A stretch of DNA of 64,000 bases from Psychrobium sp051201665 (GTDB lineage Bacteria; Pseudomonadota; Gammaproteobacteria; Enterobacterales; Psychrobiaceae). Position numbers and translations under genes: made by a program. The notes under the pieces are model-generated. The model was given only the letters and a program-made list of their open reading frames with translations. It made no database searches and had not been told where the DNA came from. Positions 25,059 through 33,241 of the stretch are shown here, piece after piece. Position 1 is the stretch's first letter. Each line of letters starts with the position of its first letter. The stretch spans positions 4,154,001 to 4,218,000 of the forward strand of contig NZ_CP179210.1 of the NCBI RefSeq assembly GCF_051201665.1, written 5' to 3'.

Positions 25059-25964
25059 CTAATCTTGTAATTTTAGATGCGCTAACACACCTTCTAATTC
25101 ATCATTCGACGTGTACGAAATAACAAGCTTGCCCTTGCCTTTTCCGTTGTCATTAATAGCAACTTTAGCACCTAAATGTTCTGTCAGGCGTTGTTGGAGA
25201 TTAGCGATATTAGGATCAACTGCTTTTTCCTTTTTCTCCGGTTCACCCTTTAATGCTTTTTGCACTAAGCGCTCTGTTTCACGCACTGTTAGGCTCTTGC
25301 CAGAAACGACACGTGCGTTATCACTTTGTAACTCCCCGGTTAAACCTAGTAAAGCTCGAGCATGCCCCATGTCGATGTCGCCGCGTTCTAATAGCAGTTT
25401 AACATCGTCGTTTAATGTATTAAGACGTAAAAGGTTACTAACGGTAGTACGAGATTTACCCACCTCATCTGCGACTTGTTGGTGCGTTAATTCAAATTCG
25501 TTAATTAAACGGTCTAACGCGACTGCTTCTTCCATCGCGTTTAAATCTTCACGTTGAATATTTTCAATGAGCGCCATCGCCATCGTTGTTTGATCGTCGA
25601 CTTCTTTAACCAAACAGGGAACATCGCTCAATTTCGCTAATTGAGCAGCACGCCAACGGCGCTCACCAGCAATAATTTCAAATTGATTCTTTTTGCTCAA
25701 TTGACGAACGATAATTGGCTGAATAATACCTTGGGTTTTAATTGAATTTGCAAGGTCATCAAGGGCATCTTCAGACATATCTTTACGCGGTTGGTATTCG
25801 CCACGCTGTAAAAACTCAACAGGAATTTGGCGTAGTTCGCCTTCTTGCTCTTCGACAACAGGATGAACTTGTTTGTCGGCTTCAACTTGTTTGGTACGTG
25901 CGGTATTACTAGTACTTAATAAGGCATCTAAACTTTTACCTAAACCACGCTTTTTTACTGACAT
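25059..25964 (-). CDS. parB: Chromosome partitioning protein ParB
   Basis: 301 aa. N-terminal KKRGLGKSLDALL binds ParA. The central CTPase motif is seen as GERRWRAAQLAKLSDVPC with the arginine patch, and the helix-turn-helix as LTHQQVADEVGKSRTTVSNLLRL (about residues 155-177), which reads parS. The C-terminal dimerisation domain is HLGAKVAINDNGKGKGKLVISY. Forty-five bp after parA in the same operon. I did not find a full parS site inside the window. Confidence 0.97.
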   Translation of the reverse strand: MSVKKRGLGKSLDALLSTSNTARTKQVEADKQVHPVVEEQEGELRQIPVEFLQRGEYQPRKDMSEDALDDLANSIKTQGIIQPIIVRQLSKKNQFEIIAGERRWRAAQLAKLSDVPCLVKEVDDQTTMAMALIENIQREDLNAMEEAVALDRLINEFELTHQQVADEVGKSRTTVSNLLRLNTLNDDVKLLLERGDIDMGHARALLGLTGELQSDNARVVSGKSLTVRETERLVQKALKGEPEKKEKAVDPNIANLQQRLTEHLGAKVAINDNGKGKGKLVISYTSNDELEGVLAHLKLQD

Positions 25965-26009
25965 TTTTATTTAAACTCTATTGTTATTTTTGATGACCAG
26001 GTGTAACTA

Positions 26010-26801
26010 TTAACCGGCCAATGGTTTTTCTGGTTCTTGTTCAGCGCGTCGTAACATTTCACCAGCAAGTGCTAAGTAAGCTTTAGAACCCGTTGATGAC
26101 TTGTCGTAATACATTGCTGGCGCACCAAAACTAGGGGCTTCAGCCAAACGTACATTACGTGGGATCACTGTACGATAAACTTTATCGCCAAAATGTTGTT
26201 TAAGTTGATCTGATACATCATTTGCCAAGCGATTACGCGGATCATACATAGTGCGTAAAATGCCTTCGATCACTAAATCAGGATTCACAACTGCTGCTAA
26301 TTTACTAATGGTATCAACCAGTGCCGTTAAGCCTTCCAATGCAAAATATTCACACTGCATCGGTACTAATACACTATCAGCCGCAGACATTGCGTTGATA
26401 GTTAATAAGTTTAATGCAGGAGGACAATCGATGAATATGAAATCATAGTCGTCCTTAACTGGCGCTAAACCATTTTTAAGACGCATTTCACGGGCAAAAA
26501 ATTCAATCAACTTAATTTCTGCGGCAGTCACATCAGCGTTTGCTGCCACTAAGTCATAATGACCAGACGTATCTTTTACGATGACATCTTCAATTGGCAT
26601 CTCATCAACTAATAAATCATAGGCCGTGGTTGGCACTTCATATTTGTCAACGCCGCTACCCATAGTGGCATTTCCTTGGGGATCTAAGTCAATCAATAAA
26701 ACTTTACGGCGCGTTGCAGCCAAAGAGGCGGCAAGGTTTACGGCTGTTGTTGTTTTACCAACACCACCTTTTTGATTTGCTACTGCAATAATTCTTGCCA
26801 C
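26010..26801 (-). CDS. parA: Chromosome partitioning ATPase ParA
   Basis: 263 aa deviant-Walker ATPase. The motif is NQKGGVGKTTTAVNLA at residues 9-24, with DLDPQGNATMG and FIDCPPALNLLT. It moves ParB-bound origins over the nucleoid. The start codon is a GTG at 26801, with AAGGAACAGCTT before it. Between rsmG and parB, as is standard in gammaproteobacteria. Confidence 0.97.
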   Translation of the reverse strand: MARIIAVANQKGGVGKTTTAVNLAASLAATRRKVLLIDLDPQGNATMGSGVDKYEVPTTAYDLLVDEMPIEDVIVKDTSGHYDLVAANADVTAAEIKLIEFFAREMRLKNGLAPVKDDYDFIFIDCPPALNLLTINAMSAADSVLVPMQCEYFALEGLTALVDTISKLAAVVNPDLVIEGILRTMYDPRNRLANDVSDQLKQHFGDKVYRTVIPRNVRLAEAPSFGAPAMYYDKSSTGSKAYLALAGEMLRRAEQEPEKPLAG

Positions 26802-26834
26802 AAGCTGTTCCTTTATTGTTGAGAAGTTATTGTC

Positions 26835-27455
26835 TTATGCATGCTTAATTACGACTAAATGGCGCTCACCGTCTAATTCAGGAACCACTAACGGATGAAT
26901 GACATCTAACGCTAATTCGGCTTTTAAGTGTGCTAATTCGGCATCAGGAATCACACCTTTCAAGGCATAAAATTTACCTTGAGAATGCGGTAAATGATGA
27001 CACCAATCAAGCATGTCGTCCAGTGATGCAAACGCACGGCTAATTACGCCATCAAACCCTTGATTATCTTGAAATTCTTCTACACGTGATTGAACGGGTG
27101 TTACATTCTTTAATCCCAAATCATGAATGACTTGCTTAATAAAACGAATACGCTTGCCTAAGCTGTCCAATAAAAAGAACTCTTTATCTGGATTTAAAAT
27201 GGCGAGTGGTAACCCTGGTAATCCTGGCCCTGTGCCAACATCAATAAAACGATTACCTTGTAAATGCGGTGAAACGACTACCGAGTCCATAATATGCTTA
27301 ACCAGCATTTCTCGCGGATCTCTAACCGAGGTTAGGTTGTACGCTTTATTCCATTTGTTGAGCAATTCTACCAAAGACACTAATTGCGCTTGATGCGCTG
27401 GTGAAATAGTCAGATCTGTTTGATCAATTAATTGTTGTAATTGCTCTGTTAACAC
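26835..27455 (-). CDS. rsmG: 16S rRNA m7G527 methyltransferase RsmG
   Basis: 206 aa. SAM motif FIDVGTGPGLPGLPLAIL near residue 70, and the family motif KWNKAYNLTSVRDP with VKHIMDSVVV before it. It methylates N7 of G527 in 16S rRNA. The start is a GTG at 27455. In most relatives mnmG lies directly upstream; here the upstream gene is a decayed solute-binding protein instead. Confidence 0.97.
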   Translation of the reverse strand: MLTEQLQQLIDQTDLTISPAHQAQLVSLVELLNKWNKAYNLTSVRDPREMLVKHIMDSVVVSPHLQGNRFIDVGTGPGLPGLPLAILNPDKEFFLLDSLGKRIRFIKQVIHDLGLKNVTPVQSRVEEFQDNQGFDGVISRAFASLDDMLDWCHHLPHSQGKFYALKGVIPDAELAHLKAELALDVIHPLVVPELDGERHLVVIKHA

Positions 27456-27528
27456 AATATGCGCTCACGAAATTTAAAGTGAGGCGAATTTTATAATGAA
27501 TTGGCAATATAACCAAGCGCCGCGCCGT

Positions 27529-28157
27529 TTATCTTTGGATATTTAGACTTGCGTTGAAGTTCTGAACGAGTTTTTGATACTCGCCAGATTTCTTTAAGTT
27601 CGCTAAGCCATGCTCAAATTTACTCATCAAGCGTTTGTTTGCGGCATTTTTCTTCGAAAACATAACTGTTAGCGGCTCAATAAGCAGCGGTTTAGACGAA
27701 TAATCAAGCGACTAATCAAGCGACTTTTTTTGCCGCTTTGAAAATTTACGTTGCAACATATCGTGCCCAACGGCTAGTGCGATAGGAAACGCATCAATGC
27801 GAGTACCAATAAGCTTCTTAAAGTTAATACAACTTTAGGAGAGTATATTGGCGAAGAAAAAGTGGCGTATTTTTCACGATCAGTGGTAGGTGTCCAACCA
27901 ACCGAAGCATCAACTTTTCCTGCTTCAATTAATTTAAACGTTTTGCTCGAAGACATTGCTTTAAATTGAACATCGATACCTTCAAGTTCAAAAGCGCGCT
28001 TTACAATGTGATTTAACACGCCTTTATTCGGCAATGATTGAGAGATAAAAGGTTTATATTCGCTGTAAGCAATGGTGATAGATTGTGCTTGAACACTGTA
28101 ACTAAATAGCCACGAAAAAGTCAGTAACCCAATGAAGATAAGTATCTGATTTTTCAT
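27529..28157 (-). pseudogene. Periplasmic solute-binding protein (SBP family 3), broken
   Basis: The 5' part (28157-27774) encodes a signal peptide (IGLLTFSWLFSYSVQAQ) and a normal family 3 N-terminal lobe: ITIAYSEYKPF, AFELEGIDVQFKAMS, VDASVGWTPTTDREKY. After PKVVL the frame is lost and probably some codons are deleted. The rest is readable in another frame: IGTRIDAFPIALAVGHDML, a stop, then SKPLLIEPLTVMFSKKNAAN and LKKSGEYQKLVQNFNAS to a TAA at 27529. The in-frame stop comes from a 12-bp tandem duplication (AGTCGCTTGATT twice on the coding strand). So there are at least two separate lesions. Confidence 0.85.
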
Positions 28158-28201
28158 GACTATCCTTATTTAAAATCCGTGAATCTATCTCCATAGTACT
28201 A

Positions 28202-28464
28202 GGGTCTGTTGATCTTTTGAGTTCATTTTTGCAGCAATTTGTTTGAGGTTTCTACAAGGCAGAGCCTATGTGGTGTAGCTGGCTACACGAATAGGCGATA
28301 ACGCCGTAGAAATAACAAACAAATGCTGTCAGTTGGATTCATCTAAAAGGATTTTGTGCCGCGTTATTCGTCATTCACCTAGATAAACTAGGCATCAATC
28401 CTCATGCCTTGCCCAAAACCCTTTTAGATTGAACAAAATTTGAACCACAAAGATCAACAGACCC
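28202..28464. repeat. 263-bp MITE-like element, second family
   Basis: Perfect 16-bp terminal inverted repeat GGGTCTGTTGATCTTT at 28202-28217 and its complement at 28449-28464. Both ends are bordered by TA, consistent with a TA target duplication. No open reading frame of note inside. Internal inverted stretches include GGTGTAGC-TGGCTACAC and ACCTAGATAAACTAGG. It lies between the decayed binding-protein gene and the DUF418 gene and fills most of the 337-bp gap there. Only one copy is in this window. Confidence 0.85.
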
Positions 28465-28494
28465 TAATATTAAATAAAAATCCAACCTTTAGAA

Positions 28495-29637
28495 CTAACT
28501 CATTGGTTTTGCTTTTTTATAAACCATATCACGCCATAACTTCTCTAACGGACCCTGACCTTTATAGTGTTGCCACAAGTTGGCCAAAATGATTTGAATT
28601 ATCGTCATAACACCAGCAACAGCCATCAAATGATGTAATAACCAGTCGCCATGGCTGTCAGCCAAAATAACTCTAAATAATAAAGCCATCGTTAATGACT
28701 GGAAGATATAGAGCGTAAATGCCATCTTGCCGCAATTTTGGAACAACATAAGCCATTGTGGTTTAGCGGTTACTATTTTAATTAAGCGTGACGACACAGC
28801 TATGATCATCATTAAACCACCAACCCAGTTTAAAGAACCACTAGTCCATAACATGTTTTGAAAATCAGTTTCAAAGATCATAATTAATTGAAAAACACTT
28901 AACGAACCGCCAACGGTGAATAGCATTAGCTCATTTTTCAAATTAGTCCCTTTGATAAAGAACCCATTTTTCATGAGCGCCATACCAATCAGCATACCAC
29001 CTGCCAAGGTCCAAAATACGACAGGGAACATAAAGACTAAATTCAGACCCATCATAATGTTGTAATTAAAAAAGTTTTCAAAAGATCCAACCGGATTCAT
29101 AAAGAATGGACTATTAGGATCCTGCTCCATTGCATCTGCTGGCAAGAAAGACATCCCCCAAGCGATAGCCATAAGCAATAACGCACCAACGGCAATAAAA
29201 ATAATGCCACGACGCATTAAGAAGTGAGGTTCTTTTTCACTCCATTTATAAATGATGATGCCAGTTAAACCATAACTCAATAAAATATCACCGAAGAATA
29301 ATGTCGATAGATGAATAAAGCCAAATAACATCAATAAACTTAAACGATGAGACATAAGCGGGTAAGGTTCAAATTTTTTAGCACGAGCACGCTCTAGAAA
29401 CATCACGATACCAGCGCCAAAAAGCACACAAAAAAGAGAAATAAAGCGTTCTTTCGCCAGTAAGAACTGAAAAATAAATGCCGTTTTTTCGGTATCTGTC
29501 GCCAAGCCATCGTAATTAACATTAGGGTAAGCCTCAAACGGCATAGCAAAAGCAACAATATTCATAAAAAGAATACCTAGAATCGCAATCCCTCTCAGTA
29601 AGTCTAAACTTACTACCCTATCCATTGATGTATTCAT
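28495..29637 (-). CDS. DUF418 family membrane protein
   Basis: 380 aa, about ten membrane helices. The N-terminus DRVVSLDLLRGIAILGILFMNIVAF is the family hallmark, and the C-terminal DUF418 region has GKMAFTLYIFQSLTMALLF and HHLMAVAGVMTIIQIILANLW. Related to acyltransferase-3-like YeiB proteins; the biochemical role is not established. GGAGGAATT precedes the ATG. Confidence 0.9.
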   Translation of the reverse strand: MNTSMDRVVSLDLLRGIAILGILFMNIVAFAMPFEAYPNVNYDGLATDTEKTAFIFQFLLAKERFISLFCVLFGAGIVMFLERARAKKFEPYPLMSHRLSLLMLFGFIHLSTLFFGDILLSYGLTGIIIYKWSEKEPHFLMRRGIIFIAVGALLLMAIAWGMSFLPADAMEQDPNSPFFMNPVGSFENFFNYNIMMGLNLVFMFPVVFWTLAGGMLIGMALMKNGFFIKGTNLKNELMLFTVGGSLSVFQLIMIFETDFQNMLWTSGSLNWVGGLMMIIAVSSRLIKIVTAKPQWLMLFQNCGKMAFTLYIFQSLTMALLFRVILADSHGDWLLHHLMAVAGVMTIIQIILANLWQHYKGQGPLEKLWRDMVYKKAKPMS

Positions 29638-29690
29638 AATTCCTCCGAAAAATACATATCAGCCCCATTCACTAATTTGGAGCTAGAAAT

Positions 29691-29717
29691 AAAAAGGCCT
29701 GAATAAATTCAGACCCA
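29691..29717 (-). terminator. Terminator after the 637-aa membrane protein gene
   Basis: On the minus strand GGTCTGAAT-TT-ATTCAGGCC is followed by TTTTTATTTC, a stem-loop with T-run about 77 bp after the stop of the gene at 29794-31707. Confidence 0.7.
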
Positions 29718-29793
29718 AGGAAAATAACACAAATTTTACATAAACATCGTTAGATTTTTGAAACTATTTGTTTAAAAAGGTAATTTCGCTTAT

Positions 29794-31707
29794 CTAGTTA
29801 GTCTTTTCGCTATCGTGATGCTCTTGCTCATTGCGCAGAAAACCAGCGGCTTGTTCTTCTTGCTGATGGCCAAGCTGACTTGAGTTATAGCGAGACGCCT
29901 CATTGACCTTTAAGATATTTTCCGCGTGTTGCAAATCAACAGTATTAGTAAATCCAGCAATATTTTCGCGATCGCGTAAGAAACCTTTAATCTCATCAAC
30001 AATGCTAGTTAGCTCACTTTCATTTTTACTCATCGACATCACATAACGTGGCATTTCTACGTTTTGACTGCCTGCCGTCGCAAAGGTGCTTGTTGTTACT
30101 CGCGAGCTAACAACCCATGGCGTAATTGACGATTTAACCACAACGTTTTCACTACGCGTTGAATCATGGATAGACATCCCTGTTGAAATCTTAGATTCAG
30201 TGAAGGTACCTTCCGTTTTCATATACATTAACAATGAATCAAACTGCAATTCAGCCCAAAATACATTGGCAAAGTTTTCTAACATACGGCCTATAGTTAA
30301 CACAATTTGCCACATGAATAATGTACTTAACAAGGTAAAGCCAATTGCAGCACCCGCTTCAATGATAGGCTGAAGTGTCGACACTACCGCATTTTCACTA
30401 CCGCGAGTTGATGGCGGGTTAGCCATAAGGTTCTTAATAAACTCGATGGCTGTGCCAATTTGATCAGCCAAACCAAAGAAAAGAACTGACGCAACAACCA
30501 ATAATACTTGGCCCATCACAGTGCTAACTAGACGTGCAGTTTTAAACGATGAATCAGCATCTACCGCTTTGAATTCTGGCTGCGTCTCCACTAATAGTTC
30601 ACCCGAAAAAGAGCCCTTGCCTTGGCTTTCTTCCATTAATTTAGGATCGAACGCACGATAAGTACGATTTGGAATTTCTTTGTAACGTCGATTTGCGAGC
30701 ACGATATTTTCAATGTTGATGAAAATTTCATTCGGATGAACAGACTCTTGCAAGTTTTCTCTAAACTCACTGACATCAGTCACCGGGTTAGCATTTTTAG
30801 TGCGCACAGCCACCATGTATAGCACTAATACACTGGTTAATACGCCTAATCCTAATAACAATAATAAACTTGGCCACGCCGAAAAGACATCAACGTTTTC
30901 AAACAAGCGCGCAACCGTATTATTACCCTTAAATTGCTCACTAACCGCTTGGTAAATGAAACCAATGATGACTGGGAACAGAATTGAAAACGCAATAACT
31001 TTTGCTAAGCTCGCCGCACCAGCACTTTGTAATGTTTTAACGCGATCGATACGCACCGCATTAGCAGAGCTGCGCCATGAACCAACTAAATACATTAGTA
31101 GCAATAATGAAAAAGCCGGAATAATGATGTGACCTGCTTGACCAGCAAGGCCACTAGACGACACAAAATACGTCAAACCAAAAGCAACGAAAGCAACGAC
31201 GGTTGTTACTAATACCGAAACAATTTCCTGCAAAATATTACGAAATTGATACGGCAAGAAAATAAGCTTTGGAAACAATGAATGAACTAAACGCCCCATC
31301 CAGCCTTGCGGCTCAGTGAACGTAGTATTCTTGCGTCCCATTAGCATAGACTCAAGATCTGCACCTTTATAAGCTAGTGACTTAGATTTTGCTTCTAATT
31401 TGGCGTTATCAGCTTCACTCTGCGTAAAGTTATAGGCCAAAGAAGATGGTACAGAACGTCCAACAAAGAATTTAAATAGAAAATAGAGACCGCGACCCGC
31501 TCGGCGTAAACCGGCAATAAGAAGCAGCAAACCGACAATGGCATAAACCCATGCCTGTGTTAAATCTTGTTCGATAACTGAGGTTGTTTTAAAAATACTA
31601 AACAAACCTATTGCCGCTGTTACAAAACCGCCAATTGCGCGAATTACACCTTCTTGCTTGAAAGGGTTTTTTATCCCTAAACCTGAAGAGCCAAAATCAA
31701 ATGCCAT
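29794..31707 (-). CDS. Large membrane protein of unknown function
   Basis: 637 aa, not recognised. Hydrophobic helices cluster at about residues 22-45, 50-72, 158-185, 192-212, 230-255, 275-305, 388-408 and 440-470, separated by soluble loops. One soluble domain (about 320-385) holds VHPNEIFINIENIVLANRRYKEIPNRTYRAF. The C-terminal 150 residues are soluble, with STGMSIHDSTRSENVVVKSSITPWVVSSRV and a charged glutamine/glutamate/histidine-rich end (QQEEQAAGFLRNEQEHHDSEKTN). No signal peptide. AAGGAAT before the ATG supports the start. It is a single-gene unit. Confidence 0.75.
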   Translation of the reverse strand: MAFDFGSSGLGIKNPFKQEGVIRAIGGFVTAAIGLFSIFKTTSVIEQDLTQAWVYAIVGLLLLIAGLRRAGRGLYFLFKFFVGRSVPSSLAYNFTQSEADNAKLEAKSKSLAYKGADLESMLMGRKNTTFTEPQGWMGRLVHSLFPKLIFLPYQFRNILQEIVSVLVTTVVAFVAFGLTYFVSSSGLAGQAGHIIIPAFSLLLLMYLVGSWRSSANAVRIDRVKTLQSAGAASLAKVIAFSILFPVIIGFIYQAVSEQFKGNNTVARLFENVDVFSAWPSLLLLLGLGVLTSVLVLYMVAVRTKNANPVTDVSEFRENLQESVHPNEIFINIENIVLANRRYKEIPNRTYRAFDPKLMEESQGKGSFSGELLVETQPEFKAVDADSSFKTARLVSTVMGQVLLVVASVLFFGLADQIGTAIEFIKNLMANPPSTRGSENAVVSTLQPIIEAGAAIGFTLLSTLFMWQIVLTIGRMLENFANVFWAELQFDSLLMYMKTEGTFTESKISTGMSIHDSTRSENVVVKSSITPWVVSSRVTTSTFATAGSQNVEMPRYVMSMSKNESELTSIVDEIKGFLRDRENIAGFTNTVDLQHAENILKVNEASRYNSSQLGHQQEEQAAGFLRNEQEHHDSEKTN

Positions 31708-31920
31708 TGAGTTATTCCTTAGCTATAAATTATTGGAAAACATACTAAATATTTATTGCATAAAATACAGTAATCATCGGATTTAAACAATTGTACACAA
31801 GCATAAATACTGACTTTTTGTTACGAAAGATTCAGTTTCAATTCACTTTGATTCTGATCAATAAGTCATAACAATAATTGGGGTACTGTTAGCCTATCTT
31901 TTTTACTCTGGAATTAGGCC

Positions 31921-33130
31921 ATGGGCAAAACGTCAACAACAGTTCCCATCAAAACCGCACTGGTCGGTTTTGGTACCTCAGGCAAGCATTTGCACTTGCC
32001 ATTGTTGCTTGCTGACGCAAATTTCCAGTTAGTTTCGGTATCAACTCATCGCAGCAATGTTTCAAATGCATTACCCCGTGGATGTAGCCAACGCTCGTTT
32101 ACTCAGGTTATCGGTGATCCGATGATTGAGTTGGTTATTATCGCCACCCCAAATGACACCCATTTTGAATTAGCAAAAAAAGCACTGGAACACGGGAAAC
32201 ATGTGGTTGTAGAAAAGCCTATAGCGCTAAATAGCAAAGATGCTGACACGCTGCTTAAGCTGGCACAGGAAAAAGAACGAACCATCACCAGTTTCCATAA
32301 TCGGTTATGGGATTGTGACTTCTTAGCGATAAAATCAATTGTAAATGACGACAAGCTAGGTCGACTGCACTCTTATGCGGCTCGTGTTGATCGCTACCAA
32401 CCAGATGTTGTCAGTAATTGGCGAGATAATCCTCAGTTTGATGGTGCAGTGTGGGAATTAGCACCAAATCTAATTGTGCAAATATTAACGTTATTTGGTA
32501 AACCTAACAGTGTTTTTGCTGATGTATCTACTTTGCGAGATAAAGCGAGAGCACCCGATAATTTTTATCTACGATTAGCTTATACCAATTGCATTAAGTA
32601 AGTGATCTTGTTGTGCGTAGAGAAAATCAGCTAAAACAAGGCGCTCGATTGACTAATAGCTGGCTATTAGGATTGAGAGCAACGCCATTTTAGTTAATTT
32701 TAACAAGTACAAGTGGGCAAATATTTAATGCAATTAATGGTATTATGCAAAGCTTAATGTCGAAATTAGAACAAGCTCCCTCGTAAAGCATTTTGGCCCA
32801 CGTTTTGTTATTCATGGCGATCTAGACAGCTTTATTAAACAAGGCATCGATCCTCAACATCAGCAACTTAAAAACGGGGTTACACCTTGCGATAATAAGT
32901 TTGGTAAAGAACAAATCGATGACTGGGGTTCGTTATACACCAATAATAGCGATGAAGAGATTTTAGTACCGTCACCCGCTGGCGACTATTGCGCATTCTA
33001 TCGTCACCTGTTTGATACCATTAAGCATCAAGCCCCGTTGCCTTGCGATAATCAATTAGCATTAGATATGGCGCAAATAATTGAAGCTTCACAACATTCA
33101 AATGATTCGAATCAGGTCATCATGCTCTAG
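31921..33130 (+). pseudogene. Gfo/Idh/MocA-family oxidoreductase split by MITE copy 4
   Basis: N-terminal Rossmann domain KTALVGFGTSGKHLHLPLL, with VIIATPNDTHFELAKKALEHGKHVVVEKPIAL, which carries the EKP motif of NAD(P)-dependent sugar oxidoreductases. The frame is sound to LRLAY, where repeat copy 4 begins. Beyond the repeat it continues from the same point as YAKLNVEIRTSSLVKHFG, FVIHGDLDSFIKQGIDP, down to a TAG at 33130. Removing the 160-bp repeat and one TTA target copy gives an intact protein of about 350 aa, the normal family size. So the gene was killed by one insertion. Confidence 0.92.
32583..32742. repeat. MITE-like palindromic repeat, copy 4
   Basis: Same family as copies 2, 3 and 5, 160 bp because of a 3-base insertion near the right end (CAATTAATGGTA instead of CAATTGGTA). 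Flanked by a TTA duplication (32580-32582 and 32743-32745). It interrupts the oxidoreductase gene at 31921-33130. Confidence 0.93.
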
Positions 33131-33241
33131 TTTTTGTATATAAGAAATAAGCAGAAACTTGCCCTAGTTCCCATGTAATTAGTAGAGCCAATAATAATGC
33201 TATGTTATAGTATCGCGCTGCCTAATTAACGTTCTTTATCA

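Noticed and set aside
25270..25290. Possible parS site inside parB (TGTTTCACG...)
   Set aside because: Only the left half of TGTTTCACGTGAAACA is present; the right half (CACTGTTA) does not match and the bases encode conserved ParB residues.
32583..32601. Natural C-terminus TNCIK of the oxidoreductase
   Set aside because: These residues are encoded by the repeat itself, and the true C-terminal half follows the repeat in frame.
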